Shown: piece after piece, positions 8,120 to 15,914 of the stretch | How positions within the stretch are numbered: position 1 is the first letter of the stretch | Layout of the letters: each line of letters begins with the position of its first letter | Assembly (NCBI GenBank): GCA_004554665.1 | Contig: SFKY01000029.1 | Location: forward strand, 1 to 29,898 | Length of the DNA: 29,898 nt | Source: Bacteroidales bacterium | GTDB taxonomy: Bacteria; Bacteroidota; Bacteroidia; Bacteroidales; Bacteroidaceae | Direction: 5' to 3' | Notes under the pieces: model-generated | Seen by the model: the letters and a program-made list of their open reading frames with translations, nothing else | What the model was told of the DNA's origin: nothing | Database searches by the model: none | Position numbers and translations under genes: made by a program

Positions 8120-10081
8120 ATGCAATACGGACCACACGACAAACCTACAGCCCGCATGCTGCTGTGGATGGCGATGGCGCTGACGGTGCTGGCCGCATGC
8201 GCAAGGATGGGGCAGCCCGACGGCGGATGGTACGACGAGACACCGCCCCACATCGTGAGCACCTCGCCCGCCGACAAGTCTACGGGGGTGAAGGGGAAGA
8301 AGGTGTATATCAACTTCGACGAGTTTATCAAGATAGAGAATGCCACCGAGAACGTGGTGGTGTCGCCGCCACAGATGGAGCCGCCCGAGATCAAGGGGCA
8401 GGGCAAACGCATCATGGTGGAGCTGAAAGACACGTTGAAGCCCAACATCACATACACCATCGACTTCTCTGATGCCATCACCGACAACAACGAGGGCAAT
8501 CCGCTCGGCAACTATACCTACAGTTTCTCCACCGGCGAGGTAATCGACACGATGGAGGTATCTGGCCACGTGGTGGATGCCGAGACACTGGAGCCTGTCA
8601 AGGGTATCTTGGTGGGACTGTACAGCAATCTCTCTGACACGATATTCAGCCACGAGCCCATGCTGCGCGTGTCGAAGACCGATGGCAGCGGACGGTTTGT
8701 CATCAAGGGCGTGGCACCCGGCGAGTACAGGGCCTACGCACTGATGGATGCCGACGGCAACTTCATGTACTCGCAGAAGAGCGAGATGATGGCCTTCGAC
8801 CACAATATCATCGTGCCCTCGTCGAAGCCCGACATCCGGCAAGACACCATCTGGCGCGACTCGCTGCGCATCGACTCCATCGCCCGCGTGCCGTACACCC
8901 ATTTCCTGCCCGACGACATCGTGCTCCGCGCCTTCACCACTACCCTCACCGACCGCTACCTCGTGAAGAGCGAGCGCAAGCAGGCCAATGCCTTCACCCT
9001 GTTTTTCAGTTATGGGCACGAAGAACTGCCTGTCATCGAGGGGCTCAACTTCGACAGCCGTGACGCTTTCCTGGTCGAGGCCAACGAGCGCCGCGACACC
9101 ATCAGCTACTGGCTCCGCGACACCATGCTGGTGAATCAGGACACGCTCCAGCTGCGACTGCAGTACCACATGACTGATTCTACCGGCACGCTGCAGCTAC
9201 AGACCGACACGCTGGAACTGCTGGCCAAGGAACCGTATGAGAAGCGGCAGAAGGACCTGCAGAAGAAGATAGAGAAGTGGCAGAAAGCGCAGGAGAAGGC
9301 CAAGAAGCGGGGCGAAGCCTACGAGGAGGTGATGCCCGCGGAGCCTCTGATACCCAAGTACGAGGTGCCCTCACAACTGGATCCCGACCAGAATCTGTAC
9401 GTCAAGTTTGATACGCCGCTCCTCACGGCCGACACCTCCAAAATACACCTCTACTCCAAGATCGACACGCTGTGGTACGAGGCGCGGTTCCAGCTGCGGG
9501 AGGCACCGGGCAGGGCACGCACCTACGAGATTATGGGCGAGTGGCGCCCCGAGGTGGAATACAGTCTGGAGATAGACAGCGCCGCCTTCTGCGACATCTA
9601 TGGCCACGTGGCGGGCAAGGAGAAGAAAGGGTTTAAGGTGCACTCACTGGACGATTACAGTTCGCTGTTTGTCAACATCAAGGGCATGGAGGGCAAGCAG
9701 GCGATCTGCCATCTCATCGACGGGCAGGACCGCGTCGTCAAGCAGGTGGTAACCGCTAACGGCGCTGCCGAATTCTACTACATCAAGCCCGGCACCTACT
9801 ACCTGCGCATGATCGTAGACGACAATGGCAACGGCCGTTGGGACACGGGCGACTTTGCCCAAGACCGGCAGCCGGAGTGGGTGTACTACTACCCCAAGGA
9901 GATAGAGTGCAAGGCCAAATGGGACGTCACTCAGGCATGGGACCCCACTCAGCGCAAGCTCAACGAGCAGAAACCGCCTAAACTGGTGAAACAGCGTGGC
10001 GACACCAAGCGCACCATCAAGAGCCGCAATGCCCAAAGGGCCAAGGATATGGGAATCCTTCCGCCAAACGGAAGCCTTTAA
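8120..10081 (+). CDS. Ig-like (SbsA/Big_5-type) domain lipoprotein
   Basis: A 653-residue lipoprotein with hydrophobic leader and lipobox LAAC (Cys27). Residues about 40-130 form an Ig-like Big_5 domain (PPHIVSTSPADKSTGVKGKK). Residues about 145-235 resemble a carboxypeptidase regulatory-like beta-sandwich (VSGHVVDAETLEPVKGILVG, GSGRFVIKGVAPGEYRAYAL). A Lys/Glu-rich helical stretch lies at about 370-405. The C-terminal part contains YYLRMIVDDNGNGRWDTGDF, a turn rich in Asp and Asn that could bind calcium. No catalytic motif is seen; a structural role in the envelope is likely. It follows the GH3-family gene by 35 bp. Its last codons run into a repeat-filled gap of 253 bp. Confidence 0.85.
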   Translation: MQYGPHDKPTARMLLWMAMALTVLAACARMGQPDGGWYDETPPHIVSTSPADKSTGVKGKKVYINFDEFIKIENATENVVVSPPQMEPPEIKGQGKRIMVELKDTLKPNITYTIDFSDAITDNNEGNPLGNYTYSFSTGEVIDTMEVSGHVVDAETLEPVKGILVGLYSNLSDTIFSHEPMLRVSKTDGSGRFVIKGVAPGEYRAYALMDADGNFMYSQKSEMMAFDHNIIVPSSKPDIRQDTIWRDSLRIDSIARVPYTHFLPDDIVLRAFTTTLTDRYLVKSERKQANAFTLFFSYGHEELPVIEGLNFDSRDAFLVEANERRDTISYWLRDTMLVNQDTLQLRLQYHMTDSTGTLQLQTDTLELLAKEPYEKRQKDLQKKIEKWQKAQEKAKKRGEAYEEVMPAEPLIPKYEVPSQLDPDQNLYVKFDTPLLTADTSKIHLYSKIDTLWYEARFQLREAPGRARTYEIMGEWRPEVEYSLEIDSAAFCDIYGHVAGKEKKGFKVHSLDDYSSLFVNIKGMEGKQAICHLIDGQDRVVKQVVTANGAAEFYYIKPGTYYLRMIVDDNGNGRWDTGDFAQDRQPEWVYYYPKEIECKAKWDVTQAWDPTQRKLNEQKPPKLVKQRGDTKRTIKSRNAQRAKDMGILPPNGSL

Positions 10082-10095
10082 AGGCTTCTTGTAAA

Positions 10096-10127
10096 GGTAA
10101 AAAGGTAAAAAGGTAAAACAGTAAAAC
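10096..10127 (+). repeat. Octamer tandem array (GTAAAA-type), four units
   Basis: Four 8-bp units follow the stop codon of the Ig-like lipoprotein by 14 bp: ggtaaaaa, ggtaaaaa, ggtaaaac, agtaaaac. The leading ttgtaaa (10090-10095 region) is the same as at the second site of this repeat (23420 onward). Confidence 0.85.
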
Positions 10128-10152
10128 GATGTGGGGGTGCGATGATGTGTAG

Positions 10153-10172
10153 GGACGCACGTTCGTGCGTCC
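10153..10172 (+). repeat. Perfect inverted repeat (hairpin), 9-bp stem
   Basis: ggacgcacg and cgtgcgtcc are separated by tt. There is no T-tract after it (it is followed by gccccctg), so it is not a typical intrinsic terminator. It may be a dispersed palindromic element. Confidence 0.7.
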
Positions 10173-10234
10173 GCCCCCTGCACGGATGCCCCCCCAATGC
10201 AAGGATCATAAAGCTGGACTGTGATTGCCGAACG

Positions 10235-10255
10235 CTGTTTGGCAAAACCAAACAG
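10235..10255 (+). repeat. Inverted repeat, 8-bp stem
   Basis: ctgtttgg and ccaaacag flank the loop caaaa. It lies in the gap before the DUF3108 gene and has no T-tract. Confidence 0.55.
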
Positions 10256-10278
10256 AACGGTGACCTACAAACTACAGC

Positions 10279-10339
10279 GGCGAAAGCCAATTATAAATTA
10301 TGAAACGAAGTTTGGCGAAAGCCAATTATGAATTATGAA
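10279..10339 (+). repeat. Direct repeat, two 26-bp copies 9 bp apart
   Basis: Copies at 10279-10304 and 10314-10339 share ggcgaaagccaattat and aattatgaa with one difference (a or g at position 17). The second copy overlaps the start codon of the DUF3108 gene at 10335. Confidence 0.8.
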
Positions 10340-11150
10340 TCATATCAAGAGTATTGTTTTCTCGGCCATGCTGGCATGCACCGCCCTGCAGGGCCATGCG
10401 CAGTGCGCATTCCGCAACGACGCCTTCAAGGCAGGCGAGTTTCTCACCTACAACCTGTACTATAACTGGCAGTTTGTGTGGGTCAAGGCAGGCACCGCCT
10501 CCATGTACACCGTACAGAGCCCCTACAAGGGCCGACAGGCATACCGCGCCAGCCTCACCACTCGGGGCAACGACAAGGTGGACAAGATGTTTGTGCTCCG
10601 CGACACGCTGCTCTGCTACTCGTCGCTCAACATGGAGCCACTCTATTTCCGCAAGGGGGCACGAGAGGGAAACCGCTACACCGTGGACGAGGTGTTTTAC
10701 AGCTACAACGGGGGCAAGGTGCGGCTGCGCCAGCACCGCCTGCAAAACAACGGCGACCACCTGTGGGCCACCAAGGAGCTGGACCACTGTGTGTACGACA
10801 TGCTCAACATCTTCCTCAGGGCACGCTCCTTCAATCCCACGGGATGGAAAAAGGGGCACGACATAGACTTCCCCATTGCCGACGGCAACAGCATCAACCC
10901 CGCCAAGCTGCGCTTTGAGGGCCGTGTGACCATCAAGGCCGACAACGGCATCAAGTACCGCTGCCTGCGGCTGGCCTATATGGAGAATGAGGATGGCAAA
11001 TACAAGCGGATCGTAGACTTCTATGTCTCTGATGACCAGAATCATGTCCCCGTCCGCTTGGATATGTTCTTGCGCTTCGGCTCGGCCAAGGCTTTCTTGG
11101 TGAGCATGAAGGGATTGCGCCACCCCGTCACATCGGCAGTGAGCAAGTAG
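10335..11150 (+). CDS. DUF3108 domain-containing exported protein
   Basis: A 271-residue protein with signal peptide MNHIKSIVFSAMLACTALQG, probably cut at GHA|QC. The body (FKAGEFLTYNLYYNWQFVWVKAGTAS, FYVSDDQNHVPVRLDM) matches my recollection of the DUF3108 family, a beta-rich periplasmic domain of unknown function in Bacteroidetes and Proteobacteria. No catalytic residues stand out. The ATG chosen is inside the second copy of a 26-bp direct repeat. It ends 5 bp from the convergent stop of a DUF4252 gene at 11156; I see no terminator between them, so the transcripts may overlap. Confidence 0.85.
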   Translation: MNHIKSIVFSAMLACTALQGHAQCAFRNDAFKAGEFLTYNLYYNWQFVWVKAGTASMYTVQSPYKGRQAYRASLTTRGNDKVDKMFVLRDTLLCYSSLNMEPLYFRKGAREGNRYTVDEVFYSYNGGKVRLRQHRLQNNGDHLWATKELDHCVYDMLNIFLRARSFNPTGWKKGHDIDFPIADGNSINPAKLRFEGRVTIKADNGIKYRCLRLAYMENEDGKYKRIVDFYVSDDQNHVPVRLDMFLRFGSAKAFLVSMKGLRHPVTSAVSK

Positions 11151-11155
11151 TATCG

Positions 11156-11602
11156 CTAATCGGCAATGGCCTTGAGCTCCTCCATCGTGAGATTGCCGAT
11201 GAGGCTGATGATATCGAGTTCGTCTTTTTCGGTATGTAAGAGGACGAACTCCTTGTTTTTGCCGCGCGGCCTGACATAGATGACAGTCTTCTCGTCGCCC
11301 TCGCTCATACGCATCAGCTCCTCGTACTTGTCGCGCTTATAGATGGCCAGTGCCTCGGCCTGGATGGTCTTGACCAGCGAGGCCTTCTCCACACTGAGTA
11401 TGCGCACCTGCTCCAGTTTTTTAGCCACCTTGCGGATGTCGAGGTCGCCTATCTTGCTGCCTGCCGCCACCGAGAGCAGCGCCTTGGAGATGAATACGGT
11501 CTCCACACCCTTTACCTCCTCGTATTTGGTAAACAACTGGTCTTGCGCATAACTCATGTGCGCTGCCAAGACCAACACTGCGGTTGCCAATAGCTTCTTC
11601 AT
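11156..11602 (-). CDS. DUF4252 domain-containing exported protein, copy A
   Basis: A 148-residue protein with signal peptide MKKLLATAVLVLAAHMSYA and likely cleavage before QDQ. The mature part (VETVFISKALLSVAAG, then KLEQVRILSVEKA, EKTVIYVRPRGKNKEFVLL, ISLIGNLTMEELKAI) follows the DUF4252 pattern, whose function is unknown and which often accompanies ECF sigma factors in Bacteroidetes. It is the last gene of the minus-strand unit, 16 bp after the putative anti-sigma factor. It has a paralogue at the head of the same unit. Confidence 0.85.
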   Translation of the reverse strand: MKKLLATAVLVLAAHMSYAQDQLFTKYEEVKGVETVFISKALLSVAAGSKIGDLDIRKVAKKLEQVRILSVEKASLVKTIQAEALAIYKRDKYEELMRMSEGDEKTVIYVRPRGKNKEFVLLHTEKDELDIISLIGNLTMEELKAIAD

Positions 11603-11618
11603 ATCTCACTCTTATCGT

Positions 11619-12131
11619 TTATGGTTTGTCATTACTCATTGTCTTCAGTCCCTTGTTGAGATGACGCGAAAACTCCATCAGCGCCGCCTCGGTCATGGCG
11701 TATGCCTGTTCGGGATTGTCGTACGTGTCCTTAAGCACGCCCGACGTTGCCGTCTGTGCATCACCGACACTCTCTCCGCGATGGTGGAGTGCCAAGCCCA
11801 CCGTGCAGAGCAACAGCACAGAGGCAGCGATGCCCGCTGTCCAACGCAGGGTCGCGCCCCGCGTACGGCGCAGCACAGAGCGCTCCACACCGTTCCAGCC
11901 GTCTATCCGCCTTGCCATCCGCTCCTCTATCCGTCCGGGAGCCACAAGGGGCGACAGCCCATATACCTGTTCAAACAGCAAGCGGTCGGCACGGAGCCCA
12001 TCGGGCACCCGCTCCGAGGCAAACCAGTCTATCAGCACCGCCTCCTCATGCTCGGTGGTCTCGCCGGCATAGTACTTCTCCAACAATTGATGGATCACTT
12101 CTCTTTCCATTACCCTATCCGAATGATACAT
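11619..12131 (-). CDS. Putative anti-sigma factor, single-pass membrane protein
   Basis: A 170-residue protein with an acidic N-terminal helical region (MEREVIHQLLEKYYAGETTE) and one hydrophobic segment at about 93-113 (RWTAGIAASVLLLCTVGLAL), then a C-terminal tail of about 55 residues. This layout, next to an ECF sigma gene 31 bp upstream, suggests a membrane-tethered anti-sigma factor: the N-terminus would bind the sigma factor in the cytoplasm and the tail would sense in the periplasm. No HxxxCxxC zinc motif is seen, so the call rests on layout and context. The start could also be the ATG at 12110. Confidence 0.65.
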   Translation of the reverse strand: MYHSDRVMEREVIHQLLEKYYAGETTEHEEAVLIDWFASERVPDGLRADRLLFEQVYGLSPLVAPGRIEERMARRIDGWNGVERSVLRRTRGATLRWTAGIAASVLLLCTVGLALHHRGESVGDAQTATSGVLKDTYDNPEQAYAMTEAALMEFSRHLNKGLKTMSNDKP

Positions 12132-12162
12132 TATTCCTTTACATGACTGGCACGAAGCCCAT

Positions 12163-12654
12163 TCACTCGCCCAATAGCCTCCTGATGGTCTTCCGGGCGC
12201 GACTCAGCACCACCCTCAGGTTGCCCTGCGTGAGCCCCGTGCGCTCGGCCACCTCCTCATACGTGCGGTCCTCCACATCCTTGAGCATCATCACCGTGCG
12301 CTGCTGCTCCGGCAGGCGTTCCATGAGCGCCTTGGCATGGGCTGCAAGGTCGCACAGCTCGGCATGTGCCACCACATCATCATCGGCTACAGCCGAGCGG
12401 TCGGTGATGGGCTCTCCCGAGAGCTGAAGACGCGCGCTGCGACGGCGGTCGAGAAACACATTGCGCACCATCCGCACACAGTAGGCCTCCTCACTGTCCA
12501 TCTGCGGCAGCCGGTCTCGCTGCGTCCAGAGTTTCAGAAACACCTCCTGCACCAAGTCCTCAGCCTCGGCGGCATGGCCGGTGAGCCTGAAAGCCGTCCA
12601 GTACATGGCCCGGCTACAGGGGACAAACCGTTGTTTGAACACAGAGGCATCCAT
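12163..12654 (-). CDS. ECF-type RNA polymerase sigma factor
   Basis: A 163-residue sigma-70 family protein. Region 2 lies at about 10-75 (FRLTGHAAEAEDLVQEVFLKLW) and region 4 at about 112-158 (LPEQQRTVMMLKDVEDRTYE followed by the helix-turn-helix EVAERTGLTQGNLRVVLSRA). Regions 1 and 3 are absent, as in ECF factors. It should direct RNA polymerase to a small regulon, probably including its own operon. It lies 24 bp after the first DUF4252 gene and 31 bp before the putative anti-sigma gene. Confidence 0.92.
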   Translation of the reverse strand: MDASVFKQRFVPCSRAMYWTAFRLTGHAAEAEDLVQEVFLKLWTQRDRLPQMDSEEAYCVRMVRNVFLDRRRSARLQLSGEPITDRSAVADDDVVAHAELCDLAAHAKALMERLPEQQRTVMMLKDVEDRTYEEVAERTGLTQGNLRVVLSRARKTIRRLLGE

Positions 12655-12678
12655 AGCTATCCTGTTACGGCACGATGG

Positions 12679-13158
12679 TCAGTCGGCCCATTCACTCATC
12701 ACCAACTGGTCGATATCCTTCTGGCTGATCTTGCCCTTGAGCTGTACCAGCTGGCAATCGTCATCGCCGCTGTTTACGATGAGCATCTCGCGGATCACGC
12801 TGCCCTGCTGTCTGATGAGCACCTCCACGCGCTCGCCATCGCCATTAGCCCTGACCATCGATTCATATCCCGTGCGCTTCAGGCCACTGATGTTCTTGGC
12901 AAAATCGGCTTTCACCTGCCTGCTGCAGTCTTCCAGGTCGAGCACACGCACGCTGGTGAGCTTCGAGGCGATGCGGGCAGCCGCATCATTGCCCTCGCTC
13001 TTCACATAGCTGGTACCCATCTTGAGCAGCAGTTTGGGTACATGCACATACTCGGCCTTGGGGAGGCTTCTGAACTTGTCGAAAATCTCATCGGGCGTGC
13101 CGCAGACGGCGGCCAGCGAAAACATTGCCACAAGGGCAGTGAGCATCATCTTTTTCAT
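12679..13158 (-). CDS. DUF4252 domain-containing exported protein, copy B
   Basis: A 159-residue protein with signal peptide MKKMMLTALVAMFSLAAVCG. The mature part (IFDKFRSLPKAEYVHVPKLL, KLTSVRVLDLEDCS, ERVEVLIRQQGSVIREMLIV) shares the layout of copy A and the DUF4252 family. The Cys near the signal end follows Val, so it is not a good lipobox. Frame continues upstream to 13206, but the ATG at 13158 begins the signal peptide. It is first in the unit DUF4252-sigma-anti-sigma-DUF4252. No clear TAnnTTTG promoter was found upstream, which would fit control by the ECF sigma factor itself (inference). Confidence 0.85.
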   Translation of the reverse strand: MKKMMLTALVAMFSLAAVCGTPDEIFDKFRSLPKAEYVHVPKLLLKMGTSYVKSEGNDAAARIASKLTSVRVLDLEDCSRQVKADFAKNISGLKRTGYESMVRANGDGERVEVLIRQQGSVIREMLIVNSGDDDCQLVQLKGKISQKDIDQLVMSEWAD

Positions 13159-13323
13159 TGTCGTGATTATTTTTATAGAATCATACGCCATCATAGGCGC
13201 TTTCAATCATTCAGACGTAAAAAACGCAAGCAGCGTTACACCCAAAGGGCTGTTTTTTCAGAAAATAATGCGAAAAACAGAGAAAAATACGACCAAACCG
13301 TAGCATTGAAGCCCAGAATTTCG

Positions 13324-13331
13324 TACATTTG
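13324..13331 (+). promoter_or_regulatory. -7 box before the AraC-type membrane regulator
   Basis: TACATTTG matches TAnnTTTG, 40 bp before the ATG at 13371. A TTG at 13306-13308 is only 15 bp upstream, shorter than the usual spacing, so the -33 element is uncertain. Confidence 0.5.
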
Positions 13332-13370
13332 CACCACACCCAGCACTTAAGAACGAACCTCATGGTCATT

Positions 13371-14498
13371 ATGGACACATCATTGTACAACTATTCGCTC
13401 TGCATTTCCCTGCCCCTGATGCTGTTTTTCGGTTTTCACATGCTCTTTGCCCGTACGCCAGAGAAGCAGGTATATGTACACTATCTCCGTTCGCGACGGC
13501 TCATGGGCACCGCCCTGCTCATCCTGGCGGCCAACTATGCGGTGCATCTCTTCTGTGCCATCAGACTGAGCGACCCCCATGCCACCATCCTCCTCAATCT
13601 GTCCACCTACTTCCTCTGCTACTGGCTCTTCAGCGCCGCCATGATGACGCTGCTCGACCACCGCTACCTCACCCGACGGCGTACCCTCGTCCACATGGGC
13701 ATGTGGCTCGCCTTCACTGCACTGGCCTGTATGGTGGCGCTATGCTTCTCCCATACCCACGTGCTCTCCTGGGGCACGCTCACGTTGGCGGCATGGCTGG
13801 TGGGCTACGGACTGTTTCTCTCCGCCAGGGTGCTGCGCACCTATACCCGGGCCATCAGGCTGTTTGCCGACACCCACTCCGATGATATCGGCGCCTACAT
13901 CCGCTGGCTCTCCATCTTCACCCTTTGGGCGCTCGCCTATGGTGTGAGCTGCGGCCTGCTCACCTTCCTGCCAGACCGCTACGTGTTTGTCTGGATTCTC
14001 ACGTCCATCCCTTTCTACATCTATCTCTACTGCAGCTACCACAACTATATGCTCTTTTACGAACAAGTGGAGCACGCCTATGAGCAAGACCAAGAACTGA
14101 CAACAATAGCCGACAACAGCCAGCCTACCCCCGCCGCCGATGACAGCGGCGAGTCTCCTGACTATCACCCCGACATGGCGCGGCGTGTCAACGCATGGAT
14201 AGACAGCGAGGGCTACCTCCAGTCAGGCATCACCCTCCATGAGCTGTCTCTGCAACTCTGCACTAACCGTACCTACCTGTCGCAGTATGTCAACAGCGTG
14301 TACCAAATGAGTTTCCGCGACTGGATAGGCGGTCTGCGCATCGACTACGCCAAGCGCCTGATGTTGCAGCAGCCGCAACTCAAAGTACAGGAGATTGCCA
14401 CAGCTGCCGGATTCTTATCACTTAGCCACTTCACCCGCACTTTCAGCGCCAGAGAGGGCTGCTCGCCCGCCAAGTGGCGCGACAACCACACTGCGTAG
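13371..14498 (+). CDS. Membrane-bound AraC-family transcription regulator
   Basis: A 375-residue protein. The N-terminal ~230 residues contain about seven hydrophobic segments (for example LCISLPLMLFFGFHMLF, LSTYFLCYWLFSAAMM, FVWILTSIPFYIYLY). A polar linker follows, then an AraC/HTH_18 domain at about 265-375 (ITLHELSLQLCTNRTYLSQY, then VQEIATAAGFLSLSHFTRTF and SPAKWRD). The layout implies a sensor that detects a signal in or across the inner membrane and binds DNA from the membrane. The alternative start is ATG 13362. The in-frame TTG at 13329 overlaps the -7 box and is rejected. It is divergent from the sigma-factor unit and precedes the lipoprotein operon, which is a plausible target. Confidence 0.88.
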   Translation: MDTSLYNYSLCISLPLMLFFGFHMLFARTPEKQVYVHYLRSRRLMGTALLILAANYAVHLFCAIRLSDPHATILLNLSTYFLCYWLFSAAMMTLLDHRYLTRRRTLVHMGMWLAFTALACMVALCFSHTHVLSWGTLTLAAWLVGYGLFLSARVLRTYTRAIRLFADTHSDDIGAYIRWLSIFTLWALAYGVSCGLLTFLPDRYVFVWILTSIPFYIYLYCSYHNYMLFYEQVEHAYEQDQELTTIADNSQPTPAADDSGESPDYHPDMARRVNAWIDSEGYLQSGITLHELSLQLCTNRTYLSQYVNSVYQMSFRDWIGGLRIDYAKRLMLQQPQLKVQEIATAAGFLSLSHFTRTFSAREGCSPAKWRDNHTA

Positions 14499-14529
14499 CT
14501 GTCTGATACCCATATGTCCTATCTACAAA

Positions 14530-14544
14530 TTGCCGAATCGGCAA
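14530..14544 (+). repeat. Short perfect palindrome
   Basis: ttgccga and tcggcaa flank a single a, 31 bp after the regulator's stop codon. There is no T-tract. It could be an operator half of the downstream promoter or a weak terminator. Confidence 0.4.
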
Positions 14545-14578
14545 CCTGACCCAATTGCCCATACGACAAAAAGCACGT

Positions 14579-14608
14579 GTCATCCTTACAAAATATGACA
14601 AGGATGAC
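14579..14608 (+). promoter_or_regulatory. Inverted repeat upstream of the lipoprotein operon promoter, possible operator
   Basis: gtcatcctt (14579-14587) and aaggatgac (14600-14608) form a perfect 9-bp inverted repeat around a 12-nt spacer. It ends 10 bp before the -33 TTG at 14619, the position expected of an activator site. Binding by the adjacent AraC-type regulator is inference. Confidence 0.4.
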
Positions 14609-14618
14609 TCCGTCTCTC

Positions 14619-14650
14619 TTGCGCCATATACCCTTTGATGGTTATCTTTG
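14619..14650 (+). promoter_or_regulatory. Promoter of the hydrolase/GLUG lipoprotein operon
   Basis: TTG (14619-14621) and TATCTTTG (14643-14650) are separated by 21 bp and match the Bacteroidetes TTTG/TAnnTTTG promoter. The ATG at 14690 follows after a 39-nt leader region. Confidence 0.7.
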
Positions 14651-14689
14651 CGTATCTGCTATCCGATTATCCATCAAAAACAAAAGTAT

Positions 14690-15904
14690 ATGAGCACTAT
14701 CCGAACCTTCCTATCGTCTGCCTTGCTGTTTGCAGGCATCGTATTGGCACCCCTCATCGTCTCCGCCTGCAGCGACGACGACTCGGGCACCACACCCACT
14801 CCCACCGAAAACGACGCCGTCTTCATCAAAGATCCCGCCAAGCGCCGCATGATTTACTCGTTGGTAGATCTCGAGGGCAACGGCGGACGCATCTACGAAA
14901 TGACCTACGATGTAGACTACAAACTTGACGAGGCCCTCAACGCCGGCATCACCGGCACCACCAGCCTCATGAACTTCGTGGCCACTCACCTCTTCGACTC
15001 CGTGCCGCGACCTCAAAGCCTCAGCCTCGCCTACGGAGCCGGATGCAGCGCTTTCGCTTGCCCAGATGCCACAACAGGGCACTTTATCATGGGAAGAAAC
15101 TTTGATTTCAACCACATAGACCCTGACACCAAGGAGCGCAAGATGATACCCGTCATCGCCGTGCATACCGCACCCAAGGGCGGCAAGCGGTCGGTATCGT
15201 TTGTCGACGGCCAATTCGTGAAATACGAGAGCGGCTTCTACACCAACAAGCGCTCAGACCTCTCGATGCTCATGGCACTGCCCTATATGCTGCTCGACGG
15301 CATCAATGAAGACGGGTTTGCCATCAGCGTGCTCAAGCTCGACAGTCTGCCCACCCGGCAGAAGCAGCCCGGCAAGAAAGACATCTTCACCACCGTTGCC
15401 ATGCGCATGGTGCTCGACAGAGCCTCTACCGTAGACGAGGCCATCCGCATGCTCGAAGGCTACAACATGTGTATGGACCAAGACACCGCCAGCTACCACT
15501 TCTTCATGGCCGATGCCCAGGGCCAGTACGCTATCGTGGAATACACGCCCACGGGTGCAGGGAAACATCCCACCCGCATGGAAATACTTACCGGAAACGA
15601 CACGCTGCGCTGCGTCACCAACTTCTACGTGTCGCCCACCATGCTGCATACCGACCAGGGCGGCCGCTCCCTACATGGCAGAACGCGCTACAACAATCTG
15701 CGCCAAGGCCTGCACCAGCTCGGCTACCAAGTCGATGCCACACAGGCCATGAGCCTCTTGCGCACCGTGGCCCAAGGGCCTGACGGAGACCAGGGCTCTA
15801 CGGGATTCACGCAGTGGTCAGAGATCTTTGACCTCACCCGGAGAAGCGTGACCATGAACATACTCCGAGAATGGAACAAAACCTTTACGTTTGGGATTGA
15901 GTAA
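14690..15904 (+). CDS. Lipoprotein Ntn hydrolase, choloylglycine hydrolase/C45-like (linear amide C-N hydrolase)
   Basis: A 404-residue lipoprotein with lipobox VSAC (Cys27) followed by SDDDSG, an acidic tract like the Bacteroidetes surface-export signal. The hydrolase domain starts near residue 50. GCSAF (Cys119) followed by HFIMGRNFDFNH is the typical catalytic Cys and Arg/Asp arrangement of the penicillin acylase, bile salt hydrolase and acyltransferase families. These enzymes cleave linear amides such as N-acyl amino acids, bile salts or beta-lactam side chains; the substrate here is unknown. The ~90 residues between lipid anchor and Cys119 are more than in bile salt hydrolases, where Cys is N-terminal after processing, so cleavage before Cys119 is possible. 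The TTG at 14648 overlaps the promoter and is rejected as start. It is first in an operon with two GLUG proteins. Confidence 0.8.
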   Translation: MSTIRTFLSSALLFAGIVLAPLIVSACSDDDSGTTPTPTENDAVFIKDPAKRRMIYSLVDLEGNGGRIYEMTYDVDYKLDEALNAGITGTTSLMNFVATHLFDSVPRPQSLSLAYGAGCSAFACPDATTGHFIMGRNFDFNHIDPDTKERKMIPVIAVHTAPKGGKRSVSFVDGQFVKYESGFYTNKRSDLSMLMALPYMLLDGINEDGFAISVLKLDSLPTRQKQPGKKDIFTTVAMRMVLDRASTVDEAIRMLEGYNMCMDQDTASYHFFMADAQGQYAIVEYTPTGAGKHPTRMEILTGNDTLRCVTNFYVSPTMLHTDQGGRSLHGRTRYNNLRQGLHQLGYQVDATQAMSLLRTVAQGPDGDQGSTGFTQWSEIFDLTRRSVTMNILREWNKTFTFGIE

Positions 15905-15914
15905 GAGTTGAAAT

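Noticed and set aside
12679..13158. DUF4252 copy B as a lipoprotein
   Set aside because: The Cys near the signal peptide end is preceded by Val rather than Gly, Ala or Ser, so the lipobox is poor.
13329..13371. TTG start of the AraC-type regulator at 13329
   Set aside because: The TTG overlaps the -7 promoter box TACATTTG; ATG codons at 13362 and 13371 follow it.
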